From NCBI RefSeq assembly GCF_020564935.1, contig NZ_JAJCXB010000035.1, forward strand, positions 1 to 64,000: DNA of 64,000 nt, given 5' to 3'. Below the pieces are notes generated by a model. The model ran no database searches and had not been told where the DNA came from. It was given only the letters and a program-made list of their open reading frames with translations. Made by a program: the position numbers and the translations under genes. Position 1 is the stretch's first letter. The number at the start of each line of letters is the position of its first letter. Of the stretch, positions 17,709-26,774 are shown one piece after another. The stretch is from Streptomyces pinistramenti. GTDB lineage: Bacteria; Actinomycetota; Actinomycetes; Streptomycetales; Streptomycetaceae.

Positions 17709-18317
17709 ATGACCGGGGGCGACCCGCCCCCGGGCTCTCGGTGCGCGCGGCTGCCGGCCGCCCTGGCCGCACCGGGTTCGGCGACGACCCTGGCCGCAAC
17801 GGCCGGCCTGTCCCGCCAGAAGGTCAACTACCACCTGTGCGCCCTGGAACGGCACGGCCTGATCGAGCTGGTCGAGGAGCGCCGCAAGGGCAACGTCACC
17901 GAACGGATCATGCAGGCCACGGCCGCCTCCTACGTGATCTCCCCCGCCGCCCTGCCCGCGGTGGCCCCCGATCCGGCCCGCGCGCCCGACCCGCTGTCGG
18001 CCCGCTGGCTGCTCGCCCTCGCCGCCCGGTTGGTGCGCGAGGTCGGCGAGCTGATCCACGGCGCCCGCGCCGCCGACCAGCGGCTGGCGACCTTCGCCGT
18101 CGACGGCGAGAGCCGCTTCGCCTCGGCCGCCGACCGGGCGGCCTTCGCCGAGGAACTGAGCGCGTCGGTACGCCACCTGGCCGCCAAGTACCACGATGAG
18201 CACGCATCCGGCGGCCGCCCGCACCGGCTCGTCATCGCCCTGCACCCCAGCATCACCCGGCGCCCGGGCCCCACCCCGCCGTCCGCGCCGGATCAGCCAT
18301 CCACCGAGGAGAAGTAA
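17709..18317 (+). CDS. ArsR-family helix-turn-helix regulator, probably damaged at the N-terminus
   Basis: The winged helix is clear: LAAPGSATTLAATAGLSRQKVNYHLCALERHGLIELVEERRKGN, followed by ATAASYVISPAALPAVAPDP, typical of the ArsR group that pairs with SRPBCC proteins. Family members have about 20 sensible residues before LAAPGS, but here the first residues (MTGGDPPPGSRCARLP) look out of frame. The alternative frame reads ...LSVRA just before the junction, so a 2-base loss in the GCGCGC run near 17738 would explain it. The ATG at 17709 has no ribosome-binding site. The downstream SRPBCC gene begins three bases after the stop. Confidence 0.65.
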   Translation: MTGGDPPPGSRCARLPAALAAPGSATTLAATAGLSRQKVNYHLCALERHGLIELVEERRKGNVTERIMQATAASYVISPAALPAVAPDPARAPDPLSARWLLALAARLVREVGELIHGARAADQRLATFAVDGESRFASAADRAAFAEELSASVRHLAAKYHDEHASGGRPHRLVIALHPSITRRPGPTPPSAPDQPSTEEK

Positions 18318-18320
18318 CGA

Positions 18321-19079
18321 ATGGGCAAGGAATTCGAGATCCGCCGGGAGGTCGTCCTGCCGGCCACGCCCGAAGAGGTGTTCGCCGCGGTGACGGCGGA
18401 GACCGACGCGTGGATGTTCCCCACGGAGAAGGTCTCCGCCGTCGGCGGCAGAACGCCCGAGGCCGACGGCGTCACCGCCTGGGATCCGCCCCACCGTTTC
18501 GCGGTCCGTGTCACGGGCGAGGAGGGCTGGTTCAACGCGCTGGAGTACCTGATCGAGGCGCGCGAGGGGGGCACGGCCGTCCTGCGCTACGTCCACAGCG
18601 GCGTCCTGGACGCGACCGGCCGGGACGACCGGTACGACGGCGTCGCCCTGCACACCGACTTCTACCTGCACACCCTCGGCCAGTACCTGCGGTACTTCGC
18701 CGGCCGCCCGGTCACCTTCATCGACGTGCCGGGCCCGCAGAACTCGCAGGCCCCCGACGCGTTCGCCGTCCTGCAACGCGCCCTCGGCGTCACCGGCACG
18801 GTCACCGCCGGCGACCGGCTGCGCGTCCAACTCCCCGGCGCCGAGCCCCTCGACGCGGTCGTCGACTACCGCACCGACCACTTCCTGGGCCTGCGCACCG
18901 ACCACGGCCTCTACCGCTTCTTCGGCCGCAACGCCTTCGGCGGGCCGGTCGGCATCTCCCTCCACCTCTTCGCCGACGACACCCCGCACACCGCCGCCCG
19001 CCCGGACCCGGAGAACACCAGGACCACGTGGCAGAACTGGCTGGACGGCCTGTACGCACAGGGCGCCACGACCGGCTGA
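18321..19079 (+). CDS. SRPBCC (AHSA1-like) domain protein
   Basis: The 252-residue protein begins with an AHSA1/START-like ligand-binding domain (FEIRREVVLPATPEEVFAAVT, 1-150: WDPPHRFAV, VLRYVHSGVL), followed by a second similar beta-rich half (VTGTVTAGDRLRVQLPG to WQNWLDGLYAQ). Such proteins bind hydrophobic small molecules and commonly sit directly behind an ArsR regulator, as here (3-base gap). GAGGAG in the ArsR 3' end supplies the ribosome-binding site. The ligand and target of the pair are unknown. Confidence 0.82.
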   Translation: MGKEFEIRREVVLPATPEEVFAAVTAETDAWMFPTEKVSAVGGRTPEADGVTAWDPPHRFAVRVTGEEGWFNALEYLIEAREGGTAVLRYVHSGVLDATGRDDRYDGVALHTDFYLHTLGQYLRYFAGRPVTFIDVPGPQNSQAPDAFAVLQRALGVTGTVTAGDRLRVQLPGAEPLDAVVDYRTDHFLGLRTDHGLYRFFGRNAFGGPVGISLHLFADDTPHTAARPDPENTRTTWQNWLDGLYAQGATTG

Positions 19080-19120
19080 CCGCCCCGCGGCGGGCGACGC
19101 ACCCGCCCCCTGACATCCCG

Positions 19121-19486
19121 TCATTCGTGGTGGAAGATCTCCCGCATCGGCGTCCACCACTCCCCCGGCACCGCGCCCGCGGTCTGCTCCTGGCAGGGAT
19201 CGGTCAGCTTCCACCACTCCTGGGTGGCGGGATCGGCGGCCATCCTGGCCAGGTCCGCCGCGTAGTCGTCGCCGACGTACTCGGCGTACGAGAAGAGCTG
19301 ATCGCCCTCCAGGAAGATCGAGTAGTTGCGGATGCCGCAGGCGGTGAGGGTCGCGAGGACCGCGGGCCACGCGTCGGCGTGCAGCCGCAGATACCGCTCA
19401 CGATGCTCGGCGCGGAGCCTGATCACCTTCCCGAAGCGCCGTATCCGCGTGCCGTCCCCGGCGTTGCTGCCCGCGCTGTGCGTCAT
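19121..19486 (-). CDS. L-rhamnose mutarotase family protein
   Basis: The 121-residue ferredoxin-like dimeric protein has the signature HRERYLRLHADAWPAVLATL (active-site Tyr and His), NYSIFLEGDQLFSYAEY and the C-terminal EWWKLTDPCQ...WTPMREIFHHE. Members interconvert the anomers of L-rhamnose, and homologues occur in streptomycete L-fucose clusters. The ATG at 19486 has GGGAGC upstream. No sugar-catabolic gene adjoins it; the nearest pathway that would need it is the fucose-type cluster at 56-64 kb in this window. Confidence 0.88.
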   Translation of the reverse strand: MTHSAGSNAGDGTRIRRFGKVIRLRAEHRERYLRLHADAWPAVLATLTACGIRNYSIFLEGDQLFSYAEYVGDDYAADLARMAADPATQEWWKLTDPCQEQTAGAVPGEWWTPMREIFHHE

Positions 19487-19624
19487 GTCCGCTCCCGTCG
19501 TCCGCTGCGTCCGGCACCCGTTGCGTACCTCGGCCGGCGGCCGGTCACACCTGGCAGGGCGGTCCCGCACGACGGCGCCCGCCCCTCCGGATACCGGAGG
19601 AACGGGCGCCGGACACCGCGGGCG

Positions 19625-22441
19625 TCAGCCGACGGACGAGTACGCCACCACGCCGCGGAGCACGCCCTCCACGGCCTTGCGTGCCGTGCGGGCGACCGTG
19701 CCGCCGGGCGGCGCGGCCGCCGCGATCTGGCCGAGCACGTCGATCAGCTGCTTGCACCAGCGGACGAAGTCGCCGGCCGGCATGTCCGCCTCGACCAGCA
19801 CCTCGTCGAGCCCGAACCCGGAGGCCCAGCGGTAGGCGGCCCAGGCGAAACCGAGGTCCGGCTCCCGCTGGCCGACACCCTCCGCCTGATTGATCTTGTG
19901 GTCCTCCTCCAGTGCGTCCAGCCGGCCCCAGATGCGCACCATTTCCGCCAGTGCGTCCCGCGCCCGGCCGGCCGGCAGCTTGGGCGCCGTCGCGTCGTCG
20001 GCCTGTCGGGCCTCGAACACCAACGCCGAGGCGCAGGCCGCCAGTTCGGCAGGTCCGAGCCCTTCCCAGACGCCTTCCCGCAGGCACTCACTGGCCAGCA
20101 GGTCCAGCTCGCCGTAGAGCCTGGCCAGCCTGCGGCCCTCCTCGGTGACGGTGTCGCCCTCCAGGTAGTCCAGCTCGGTCAGCAGCGCGCAGATCCGGTC
20201 GAAGGTGCGCGCGATGGTGTTCGTACGCCCCTCGATCCTGCGCTCCAACTGGCGGGTGTCCCGCAGCAGTCGGTGATACCGCTCGGCCCACCGGGCGTGG
20301 TCCTCGCGGTCGTCGCAGCCGTGGCAGGGGTGCGCCCTGATGTCCTTGCGCAGCCGCGCGATCTCCCTGTCGTCGACCGCATCGGAGCGCTGCTTACGGT
20401 GCCGGGACGGCACCACGTGACCGGCCTTGGTGCGCAGCGCGGAGGCCAGATCCCGGCGGGACTGCGGGCTGCGGGCGTTGAAGGACTTCGGGATGCGCAT
20501 CCGGTCCAGCGCCTCGACCGGCACCGGGAAGTCCATCGCCGCCAGCCGCTTGACCTGCCGCTCGGCGGTCAGCACCAGCGGCCGTGGGCCGTCCTGCCCC
20601 TCGAAGCCGCGGTGCCGGTCGGTACGCCCCGACGGCATGCCGGGATCCAGCACCAGGGCGAGCCCGGCGTACTTGCCGGTCGGCACATGGATGACATCGC
20701 CCGGCCTGAGCTTCTCCAGCGCCGCGGCGGCCGCGACCCGCCGCTGTGCCGCGCCCTGCTTGGCCAGCTCCGTCTCACGGTCCGTCAGCTTCCGCCGCAG
20801 GGCGGAGTACTCCTCGAAGTCGCCCAGATGACAGGTCATCGAGGCGCGGTACCCCTCCAGGCCGCCTTCGTTCTTCTGCACCTGCCGCGAGATGCCGACC
20901 ACCGACTTGTCCGCCTGGAACTGCGCGAACGACATCTCCAGCAGCTCACGCGAGCGGTGCCTGCCGAACTGCGAGACGAGGTTGACCGCCATGTTGTACG
21001 ACGGCTTGAACGACGAACGCAGCGGATACGTCCGCGTCCCCGCGAGGCCGGCCAGCGCACCCGGATTCATGCCGCGCTGCCAGAGCACCACGGCATGGCC
21101 CTCGACGTCGATCCCGCGCCGCCCGGCTCGCCCGGTGAGCTGCGTGTACTCGCCCGGCGTGATGTCGGCGTGCTGCTCGCCGTTCCACTTGACGAGCTTC
21201 TCCAGCACCACGGAACGCGCGGGCATGTTGATGCCCAGCGCCAGCGTCTCGGTGGCGAAGACGGCCTTGACCAGGCCCTGGACGAACAGCTCCTCGACGA
21301 CCTCCTTGAACGTCGGCAGCATGCCGGCGTGGTGCGCCGCTATGCCGCGCTCCAGGCCCTCCAGCCACTCGAAGTAGCCGAGCACATGCAGGTCCTCGTC
21401 GGGGATGCCGGCGGTGCGTGCCTCGACGATGCGGCGGACCTTCTCGCGGCCCTCCTGGTCGTTGAGGCGCAGGCCCGCGTACAGGCACTGCTGGACGGCC
21501 GCCTGGCACCCGGCGCGGCTGAAGATGAAGGTGATCGCGGGCAGCAGGCCCTCGTTGTCGAGCCGGTCGATGACCTCGGCCCTGCTGGGGATCCAGATCC
21601 TGCTGCGCTGCCGCCGCTCGCGCTCGCGGTCCGCCTCGCGCATGTTCCGGCCGCGCCGCTTGTCCTTGCCGAACGTGGGCCGGCTGTTCTCGATCCTGAC
21701 CAGCCGCTCCAGATCGGGGTTGACCTCGCGGCGGCCGCCACCCTGCCCGTTCCGCTCCTCGAACAGGTCGTACATCCGCCGGCCCGCCAGGACGTGCTGC
21801 CACAGCGGCACCGGGCGGTGCTCGGAGACGATGACCTCGGTGTCACCGCGGACGGTGTCGAGCCAGTCGCCGAACTCCTCGGCGTTGGAGACCGTGGCCG
21901 ACAGTGACACCAGGGTCACGGACTCGGGGAGATGGATGATCACCTCTTCCCAGACGGCGCCCCGGAAGCGATCGGAGAGGTAGTGCACCTCGTCCATGAC
22001 CACATAGCCGAGGCCGATCAGCGACCGGGAGCCCGCATAGAGCATGTTGCGCAGCACTTCGGTGGTCATCACGACCACCGGCGCCTCGGAGTTGACGCTG
22101 TTGTCGCCGGTCAGCAGGCCGACCTTGTCAGCGCCGTAACGCCGCACCAGATCCTGATACTTCTGGTTGGACAGCGCCTTGATAGGCGTGGTGTAGAAGC
22201 ATTTGCGGCCCTGCTCCAGGGCCAGGTGGACGGCGAATTCGCCGACGATGGTCTTGCCGGATCCGGTGGGGGCCGCGACCAGCACGCCCTTCCCGGCCTC
22301 CAGGGCCCGGCAGGCATCGATCTGGAACGGATCCAGGGCGAAGTCGTACATCTCTCGGAAAGGGGCGAGTGCGGTGGCCTGCTCGGCCGCACGGAGCTTG
22401 GCGGCGGCATAGCGCTCAGCAGGGGACATGTCCTCGGTCAT
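19625..22441 (-). CDS. DEVH-box superfamily 2 RNA helicase (Mtr4/Ski2-like)
   Basis: The 938-residue helicase has motif I APTGSGKT, Ia TPIKALSNQKYQDL, II DEVH, III SATVSN, motif IV-VI region TETLALGINMPAR and QLTGRAGRRGID, then the DSHCT-type C-terminal domain. It belongs to the actinobacterial HelY/Mtr4-like group thought to unwind structured RNA. The start used is ATG 22441 (MTEDMSPAERYAAAK); a GTG nine bases upstream with GGTAGG is also plausible. The gene is followed downstream by the mutarotase on the same strand and preceded by tatC. Confidence 0.92.
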   Translation of the reverse strand: MTEDMSPAERYAAAKLRAAEQATALAPFREMYDFALDPFQIDACRALEAGKGVLVAAPTGSGKTIVGEFAVHLALEQGRKCFYTTPIKALSNQKYQDLVRRYGADKVGLLTGDNSVNSEAPVVVMTTEVLRNMLYAGSRSLIGLGYVVMDEVHYLSDRFRGAVWEEVIIHLPESVTLVSLSATVSNAEEFGDWLDTVRGDTEVIVSEHRPVPLWQHVLAGRRMYDLFEERNGQGGGRREVNPDLERLVRIENSRPTFGKDKRRGRNMREADRERERRQRSRIWIPSRAEVIDRLDNEGLLPAITFIFSRAGCQAAVQQCLYAGLRLNDQEGREKVRRIVEARTAGIPDEDLHVLGYFEWLEGLERGIAAHHAGMLPTFKEVVEELFVQGLVKAVFATETLALGINMPARSVVLEKLVKWNGEQHADITPGEYTQLTGRAGRRGIDVEGHAVVLWQRGMNPGALAGLAGTRTYPLRSSFKPSYNMAVNLVSQFGRHRSRELLEMSFAQFQADKSVVGISRQVQKNEGGLEGYRASMTCHLGDFEEYSALRRKLTDRETELAKQGAAQRRVAAAAALEKLRPGDVIHVPTGKYAGLALVLDPGMPSGRTDRHRGFEGQDGPRPLVLTAERQVKRLAAMDFPVPVEALDRMRIPKSFNARSPQSRRDLASALRTKAGHVVPSRHRKQRSDAVDDREIARLRKDIRAHPCHGCDDREDHARWAERYHRLLRDTRQLERRIEGRTNTIARTFDRICALLTELDYLEGDTVTEEGRRLARLYGELDLLASECLREGVWEGLGPAELAACASALVFEARQADDATAPKLPAGRARDALAEMVRIWGRLDALEEDHKINQAEGVGQREPDLGFAWAAYRWASGFGLDEVLVEADMPAGDFVRWCKQLIDVLGQIAAAAPPGGTVARTARKAVEGVLRGVVAYSSVG

Positions 22442-22583
22442 CGTGCTCACGAGCCTACCGGCCACCTCTGACACCCGACCGGAAAATTCCCCGGCCGCCG
22501 GTCAGCCGGAGCACCCGGCCCGGGCCCCGGCCGGCCGCGCTCCTGGTCAGGTCAGGGCGCACCGGCCGGGTCGCGCGGATCCG

Positions 22584-23561
22584 TCAGGTCACGTCGTCGA
22601 GGTCCCCACGGCGCCGCCCGCCGGATTCGCCGTCCTCACTGCTGCCCCGCTCCGTCAGTTCTCCGGGCGCGGCCACCGGCTCCATCTCGCCGATGCTCTC
22701 CGGCGTCAGGTCCAGGTCGGAGGCTTCGTCGTCGGCCGGCTGCTCCGCCATCCGCCGGCGCCGCCTGGCGTCGTTGGACAGCGAGACCAGCACGGCGGCG
22801 AAGTAGAGCACGCAGATCGGCATGGCCAGCAGGATCATCGTCAGCGGGTCGGTGCTCGGCGTGGCGATGGCCGAGAAGACGGTGATGCCCATGATCATGC
22901 CGCGCCACCAGCCGAGCATCCGCTTGCCCGTGAGGATGCCGGCGAAGTTGAGCATGACCAGCAGCAGCGGCAGCTCGAAGGACAGGCCGAAGACGATCAC
23001 CATGCGGAGGATCACGTCGAGCAGTTTGTCCAGCGTCAGGAGGTTGCCGATGCCCTCCGGCGTGAAGCCGATGAGCACCTTCGCCGTGGTCGGCAGCACC
23101 TGGTAGGCGAAGTACGCGCCGGCCAGGAAGAGCGGGAAGCCGGCGCTGACGAAACCGAGCGTGTACTTCTTCTCGTTGCGGTGCAGCCCCGGGGCCAGGA
23201 AGGCCCACAGCTGGTAGAGCCAGACGGGCGAGGACAGGATGACACCGGCCACCAGGGAGACCTTGAGCGCGAGGGTGAAGGGACCGAGCAGGTCCATCAT
23301 CACGATGCTCGCGCAGCGCGAACCCTTGTCCTGCTTGGCGATGTCGGTGAAGAGCGAGTCGCAGCCCACCGACTGCAGGACCGGCTTGGTGAAAACGTTG
23401 ATGATCGCTTCGTAGAAGAACGCCGCGACGATCGTCGCGATGACGATCGCCAGGATTCCCTTGGCCAGCCGGTTCCGCAGCTCACGCAGGTGCTCCACGA
23501 GGGGCATGCGGCCCTCGGGATCCTTCTCCCGCTGTTGCTTGTTGGGGGCAGACTTGAGCAA
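22584..23561 (-). CDS. tatC: Sec-independent protein translocase TatC
   Basis: The 325-residue membrane protein has six predicted helices. Family hallmarks are present: the N-terminal MPLVEHLRELRNRL segment that recognises the twin-arginine signal, the periplasmic conserved F/P residues, WAFLAPGL and a long charged C-terminal tail. TatC and TatA together move folded proteins across the membrane. The start is a TTG (MLKSAPNK) with GAGGACGAGGG upstream, matching the conserved N-terminal extension of the genus. It is downstream of tatA. Confidence 0.95.
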   Translation of the reverse strand: MLKSAPNKQQREKDPEGRMPLVEHLRELRNRLAKGILAIVIATIVAAFFYEAIINVFTKPVLQSVGCDSLFTDIAKQDKGSRCASIVMMDLLGPFTLALKVSLVAGVILSSPVWLYQLWAFLAPGLHRNEKKYTLGFVSAGFPLFLAGAYFAYQVLPTTAKVLIGFTPEGIGNLLTLDKLLDVILRMVIVFGLSFELPLLLVMLNFAGILTGKRMLGWWRGMIMGITVFSAIATPSTDPLTMILLAMPICVLYFAAVLVSLSNDARRRRRMAEQPADDEASDLDLTPESIGEMEPVAAPGELTERGSSEDGESGGRRRGDLDDVT

Positions 23562-23622
23562 CCCTCGTCCTCATCTCATGCAGCGGGCAGCGGCCGGGCC
23601 GCCACCGCAGTCAGGCCCTCGG

Positions 23623-23910
23623 TCAGCGATTCGCGGTGTGATCGGTCTCGGTGACCGGTCGGGCGCTGCTCGCATCGCCGGGTGCGGCCTTGATGGTCCG
23701 GGGTGCGGCCTGCGTGTCGTCGTGCGGCGGGTCGGCGGGGGCCTCGTCCTTCTTGGCGCCCTCCGCCTTCATCGCCTTGGCCTCGCTCTTGAGGATGCGG
23801 GCGGACTTTCCGAGTGAGCGGGCCATGTCGGGAAGTTTCTTGGCGCCGAACAGGAGAATCACGACGACGAGAATCAGAATGATCTCGGGCCAGCCGATCT
23901 TTCCAAACAT
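23623..23910 (-). CDS. tatA: Twin-arginine translocase subunit TatA
   Basis: The 95-residue protein has one N-terminal membrane helix (GWPEIILILVVVILLFG), the FGAKKLPDMARSLGKS hinge and amphipathic helix, and a Pro/Asp/Thr-rich soluble tail. Homo-oligomers form the Tat pore with TatC, encoded immediately downstream. The ATG at 23910 was chosen because the GAGAAGG ribosome-binding site is nine bases away, whereas for the in-frame TTG at 23916 it is only three bases away. Confidence 0.95.
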   Translation of the reverse strand: MFGKIGWPEIILILVVVILLFGAKKLPDMARSLGKSARILKSEAKAMKAEGAKKDEAPADPPHDDTQAAPRTIKAAPGDASSARPVTETDHTANR

Positions 23911-24110
23911 AAGCAATTACCTTCTCACCGAGGCGGCTGAGGACTACCTGACTTGGCCGGACATCCGTCCGCCCGCCGTGCTTCCAGCGATCGTAGCGCT
24001 CACGGGTGAACGCTCGGCAACCCCTGTGCGCACTCCCGGACACGGGCCGTGCCGCACTCTCCGGCCCGGCGCCCCAGCCTACCGTCCATACGTACGACCG
24101 TTGCGTCCCG

Positions 24111-24341
24111 TCAACCCCCGGCTCGGTCGTCCCGCCGCTCGCTCCGCTTCCCTGCGGGCGCGGCGGCGGCGAGCGGGGTCGCGGCCCGCTCCAGGTCCTG
24201 CGCGGCCCGCTGGATCCGCTCCGACGCCGTGCCCACCTGGCGGGCCAGCCGCCGCACTTCGACGAAGACGCGGGCGGCGAGGACGCCGAGCACGGCGATG
24301 CCGAGGAAGCCGAGGACGACAGCGATCATGGGCCAGAACAT
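24111..24341 (-). CDS. Small single-pass membrane protein, unknown function
   Basis: The protein has 76 residues: an N-terminal membrane helix (MIAVVLGFLGIAVLGVLAARVFVEV) followed by a short amphipathic helix with regular hydrophobic spacing (VRRLARQVGTASERIQRAAQDLERAATPL) and a basic tail. This layout recalls short DUF948-like coiled-coil membrane proteins. It lies between tatA and the zinc-ribbon gene on the same strand and may be co-transcribed. Function unknown. Confidence 0.65.
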   Translation of the reverse strand: MFWPMIAVVLGFLGIAVLGVLAARVFVEVRRLARQVGTASERIQRAAQDLERAATPLAAAAPAGKRSERRDDRAGG

Positions 24342-24422
24342 GGGGCGAGCCTATCGGGGGTGCGAGGGGGTTCCGCGGGTGTCGTACGGCACCGGACCTT
24401 CCGGTTCCGGTCGGGCACGGGG

Positions 24423-24683
24423 TCAGCCCGTGTGCAGCCGCAGGGTCCGCACCCCGCCGCCGGTGAGCAGCTCGACGATCCGCTCGCCGGCCGGTCTGCG
24501 CACCGCGCGGCCGCAGTCGGGGCACGTGAAGGAGTAGAACGTGGTGCGGCTGCTGGCGCCGATGGCCAGCCGGAAGGCGTCCGATCCCAGCTCGAAGCGG
24601 CCCCGGCAGTCGGGGCAGGCCGCCTTGAAGAGCACCGGACCGGTCGGGCCGGCCAGGGTTCCGGTCGCCCTCGTGGTCGTCAT
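24423..24683 (-). CDS. Small zinc-ribbon protein
   Basis: The 86-residue protein has two CPDC knuckles (AACPDCRGRF and FTCPDCGRAV) spaced to bind one zinc ion, with a short C-terminal beta segment. It resembles small zinc-ribbon proteins found next to pafC/tatA in streptomycetes; no function is established. AAGGAGG is placed well before the ATG at 24683. It follows pafC by about 37 bases and is probably in the same transcript. Confidence 0.72.
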   Translation of the reverse strand: MTTTRATGTLAGPTGPVLFKAACPDCRGRFELGSDAFRLAIGASSRTTFYSFTCPDCGRAVRRPAGERIVELLTGGGVRTLRLHTG

Positions 24684-24720
24684 CCTTCGCTGCCTCCTTA
24701 CGGTGTGCGCGGCGCCGCGC

Positions 24721-25671
24721 TCACTCGCCGTATGCGGCCAGTGCCTTGGCCGCGGCCTGCCGCGCCCTGTCCGCGAGGTCCTGGGGCGCGGCGATCCGGC
24801 CGTCGCGTCCGAGGCGCAGCGCCAGCCTGCGGAGCGAGGTGGGGTCGGGGGTGCGCAGCGTGATGCGCAGCCCGCCGTCCGGCAGCTCGTCGGCACTGTC
24901 GTGCGGGTAGTACTCGGCGACCCAGCGGCCCCCGGGCCCGACCTCGATGGTGACCTCGGGGTCCTCGGCCGCGGGCTGGACCAGCCCTTCCGAGAGGTCG
25001 CGCAGTTCGACGGGCGGCGGGTCGGCAGGCGCGTCGAGCAGCCTGATCTCGGCGACCCGGTCGAGGCGGAAGGTGCGCCGGGCCTCGGAGAGCCGGCACC
25101 ACGCCTCCATGTACGTGTGGCCGACGGCGAACAGCCGGATCGGGTCCACCTCGCGCTCGGTCAGCTCGTCGCGGGCCGGCGAGTAGTAGCGCAGCCACAG
25201 CCGGCGCCGTTCGGCGATGGCGCGGTCCACGTCGGCGAAGACGCCGCCCTCGGACTCGAAGGTCACCGACAGCCGGGAGCTGGCTCCGGCCGCCTCGCCG
25301 GCCGCCGCCTCCAGCTTGGCGGTGGCACGCAGCAGGGCCTGCCGGTCGCCCTCGCGCAGCCCGGGGAGGGTGGCCACGGCGCGGGCGGCGACGAGCAGCG
25401 CGGTGGCCTCGTCCGCGGCCAGCCGCAGCGGTTCGGCGACGTCGTCGGGGTTGTGCCACCAGATGCGGTCGCCGTCGGTGTCGATGTCGAGGAGGTCGCC
25501 GCCGCGGAAGCTCGTCCCGCACATCGGCAGCACGTCGAGGTCGGCGATCAGCTCGTCCTCGGTGATGCCGAAGGCGCGGGCGACGTCGCCGACGCGCGCG
25601 CCGGGGCGCTCGCGCAGGTAGGTCACCAGGGACAGCATCCGGCGGGTCTGGTCGATCGCGTTGGTAGCCAT
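24721..25671 (-). CDS. pafC: WYL-domain transcriptional regulator PafC
   Basis: The 316-residue protein has an N-terminal winged helix (RRMLSLVTYLRERPGARVGDVARAFGI), a WYL domain (RRRLWLRYYSPARDELTEREVDPIRLFAVGHTYMEAWC-like segment) and a C-terminal WCX domain. In mycobacteria PafB and PafC form a heterodimer that activates the LexA-independent DNA-damage response, sensing single-stranded DNA via WYL. It begins 17 bases after the pafB stop, so the pair is co-expressed. The name refers to proteasome accessory factor, but proteolysis is not its direct role. Confidence 0.9.
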   Translation of the reverse strand: MATNAIDQTRRMLSLVTYLRERPGARVGDVARAFGITEDELIADLDVLPMCGTSFRGGDLLDIDTDGDRIWWHNPDDVAEPLRLAADEATALLVAARAVATLPGLREGDRQALLRATAKLEAAAGEAAGASSRLSVTFESEGGVFADVDRAIAERRRLWLRYYSPARDELTEREVDPIRLFAVGHTYMEAWCRLSEARRTFRLDRVAEIRLLDAPADPPPVELRDLSEGLVQPAAEDPEVTIEVGPGGRWVAEYYPHDSADELPDGGLRITLRTPDPTSLRRLALRLGRDGRIAAPQDLADRARQAAAKALAAYGE

Positions 25672-25688
25672 GGGTTCTCGTGTCCCTC

Positions 25689-26675
25689 TCAGCCCTTGGC
25701 CACGGCGCGCAGCCGGTCGATGACGTCGGCCCGCAGTTCGGCCGGTTCCAGCACCACGACGTCGGGCCCGAACTCCACCAGCCAGGCGTCGAGTCCGTGC
25801 CCGTTGGGGATCTCCAGCTCGTCCCAGCCGTCGCCGAGCGCGCGGACGGTCAGCGCACGGGCGCGCAGCGGATAGCCGTGCCCGGCCCGCAGTTTGATCC
25901 GGGCGCTCCCCGTGGCGGTCTCCCCCGCCCAGCTCTCGACGGTCTCGCGGACGGTGACGTGATCGGGCACCGGCGCGGTGAACGCCCCTTGCCTGGAACG
26001 GACCTTGCCGGTGATGCGGGAGAGCCGGAAGACCCGCTCGGCCGTGCGGTCACGGTCCCAGCCCGCGACGTACCAGTGGCCGCGCCAGCACTCCAGGATC
26101 CACGGCTCGACCTGACGGCGCTCGGGGTGCGCGGCGTTGGACTTGCGGTAGTCGAAGACCACCGGGCGGCGGTCGCGGCAGGCCAGCATCAGCGGCTCGA
26201 AGGCGGCTTCGTGGGCCGGGATCCGCGGCTCCAGCGCGCTGTGCGGCGCGTCGATGTCCTCGGTCTCGGCGGCCAGCGGCATGCCGGCGGCCCGCAGCTT
26301 CTGGAGGGCGCCGCTGGCCGCGCCGGCCAGCCGGGCCTGCTGCCAGATCTTGGCGGCCAGGCCGAGCGCCGCGGCTTCCTCGGCGTCGAGGGTGATCGGG
26401 GGCAGGCGGTTGCTGTCGCGGCGGGCGAGATAGCCGACGTCGCCCTCCAGGCCGTCGACGGTCTCGATGACCAGGCCCAGCTCACGCAGATCGTCCTTGT
26501 CCCGCTCGAACATCCGGTTGAACGACTCGTCGCTGCTCGCCGGGCCGTCCCCCGTGCCGAAGGACTCGACGTATGCCTCGATCGACGACCGCAGTTCGCG
26601 CTTGGTCAACGGACGACGCGTACCCAGCAGACACAGTGCCAGGTTCATCAGCCGCTCGGCCTTGGCAATCGCCAT
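25689..26675 (-). CDS. pafB: WYL-domain transcriptional regulator PafB
   Basis: The 328-residue partner of PafC starts MAIAKAERLMNLALCLLGTRRPLTKRELR, the winged helix, followed by a linker with AEEAAALGLAAKIW and a WYL domain (RRPVVFDYRKSNAAHPERRQVEPWILECWRGHWYVAGWD-like segment, R/W/Y/L residues visible). The ATG at 26675 has GAGAGGG upstream; the longer open frame has no support. Expected role: with PafC, activation of DNA-repair genes by a RecA/LexA-independent route. Confidence 0.9.
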   Translation of the reverse strand: MAIAKAERLMNLALCLLGTRRPLTKRELRSSIEAYVESFGTGDGPASSDESFNRMFERDKDDLRELGLVIETVDGLEGDVGYLARRDSNRLPPITLDAEEAAALGLAAKIWQQARLAGAASGALQKLRAAGMPLAAETEDIDAPHSALEPRIPAHEAAFEPLMLACRDRRPVVFDYRKSNAAHPERRQVEPWILECWRGHWYVAGWDRDRTAERVFRLSRITGKVRSRQGAFTAPVPDHVTVRETVESWAGETATGSARIKLRAGHGYPLRARALTVRALGDGWDELEIPNGHGLDAWLVEFGPDVVVLEPAELRADVIDRLRAVAKG

Positions 26676-26774
26676 CGGCACCCTCTCTCGTGGATCTCCC
26701 GACCGTTGACCGTACCGTCCGGGGTGCTCAGGGCAAAAGCCGGAGGGGCGGGCCCCGGGCCGTGCCCGGACACG

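Noticed and set aside
17741..18199. Alternative plus-frame reading of the ArsR region as an arginine-rich protein
   Set aside because: It is a shadow frame; only the frame with the winged-helix motif has family similarity.
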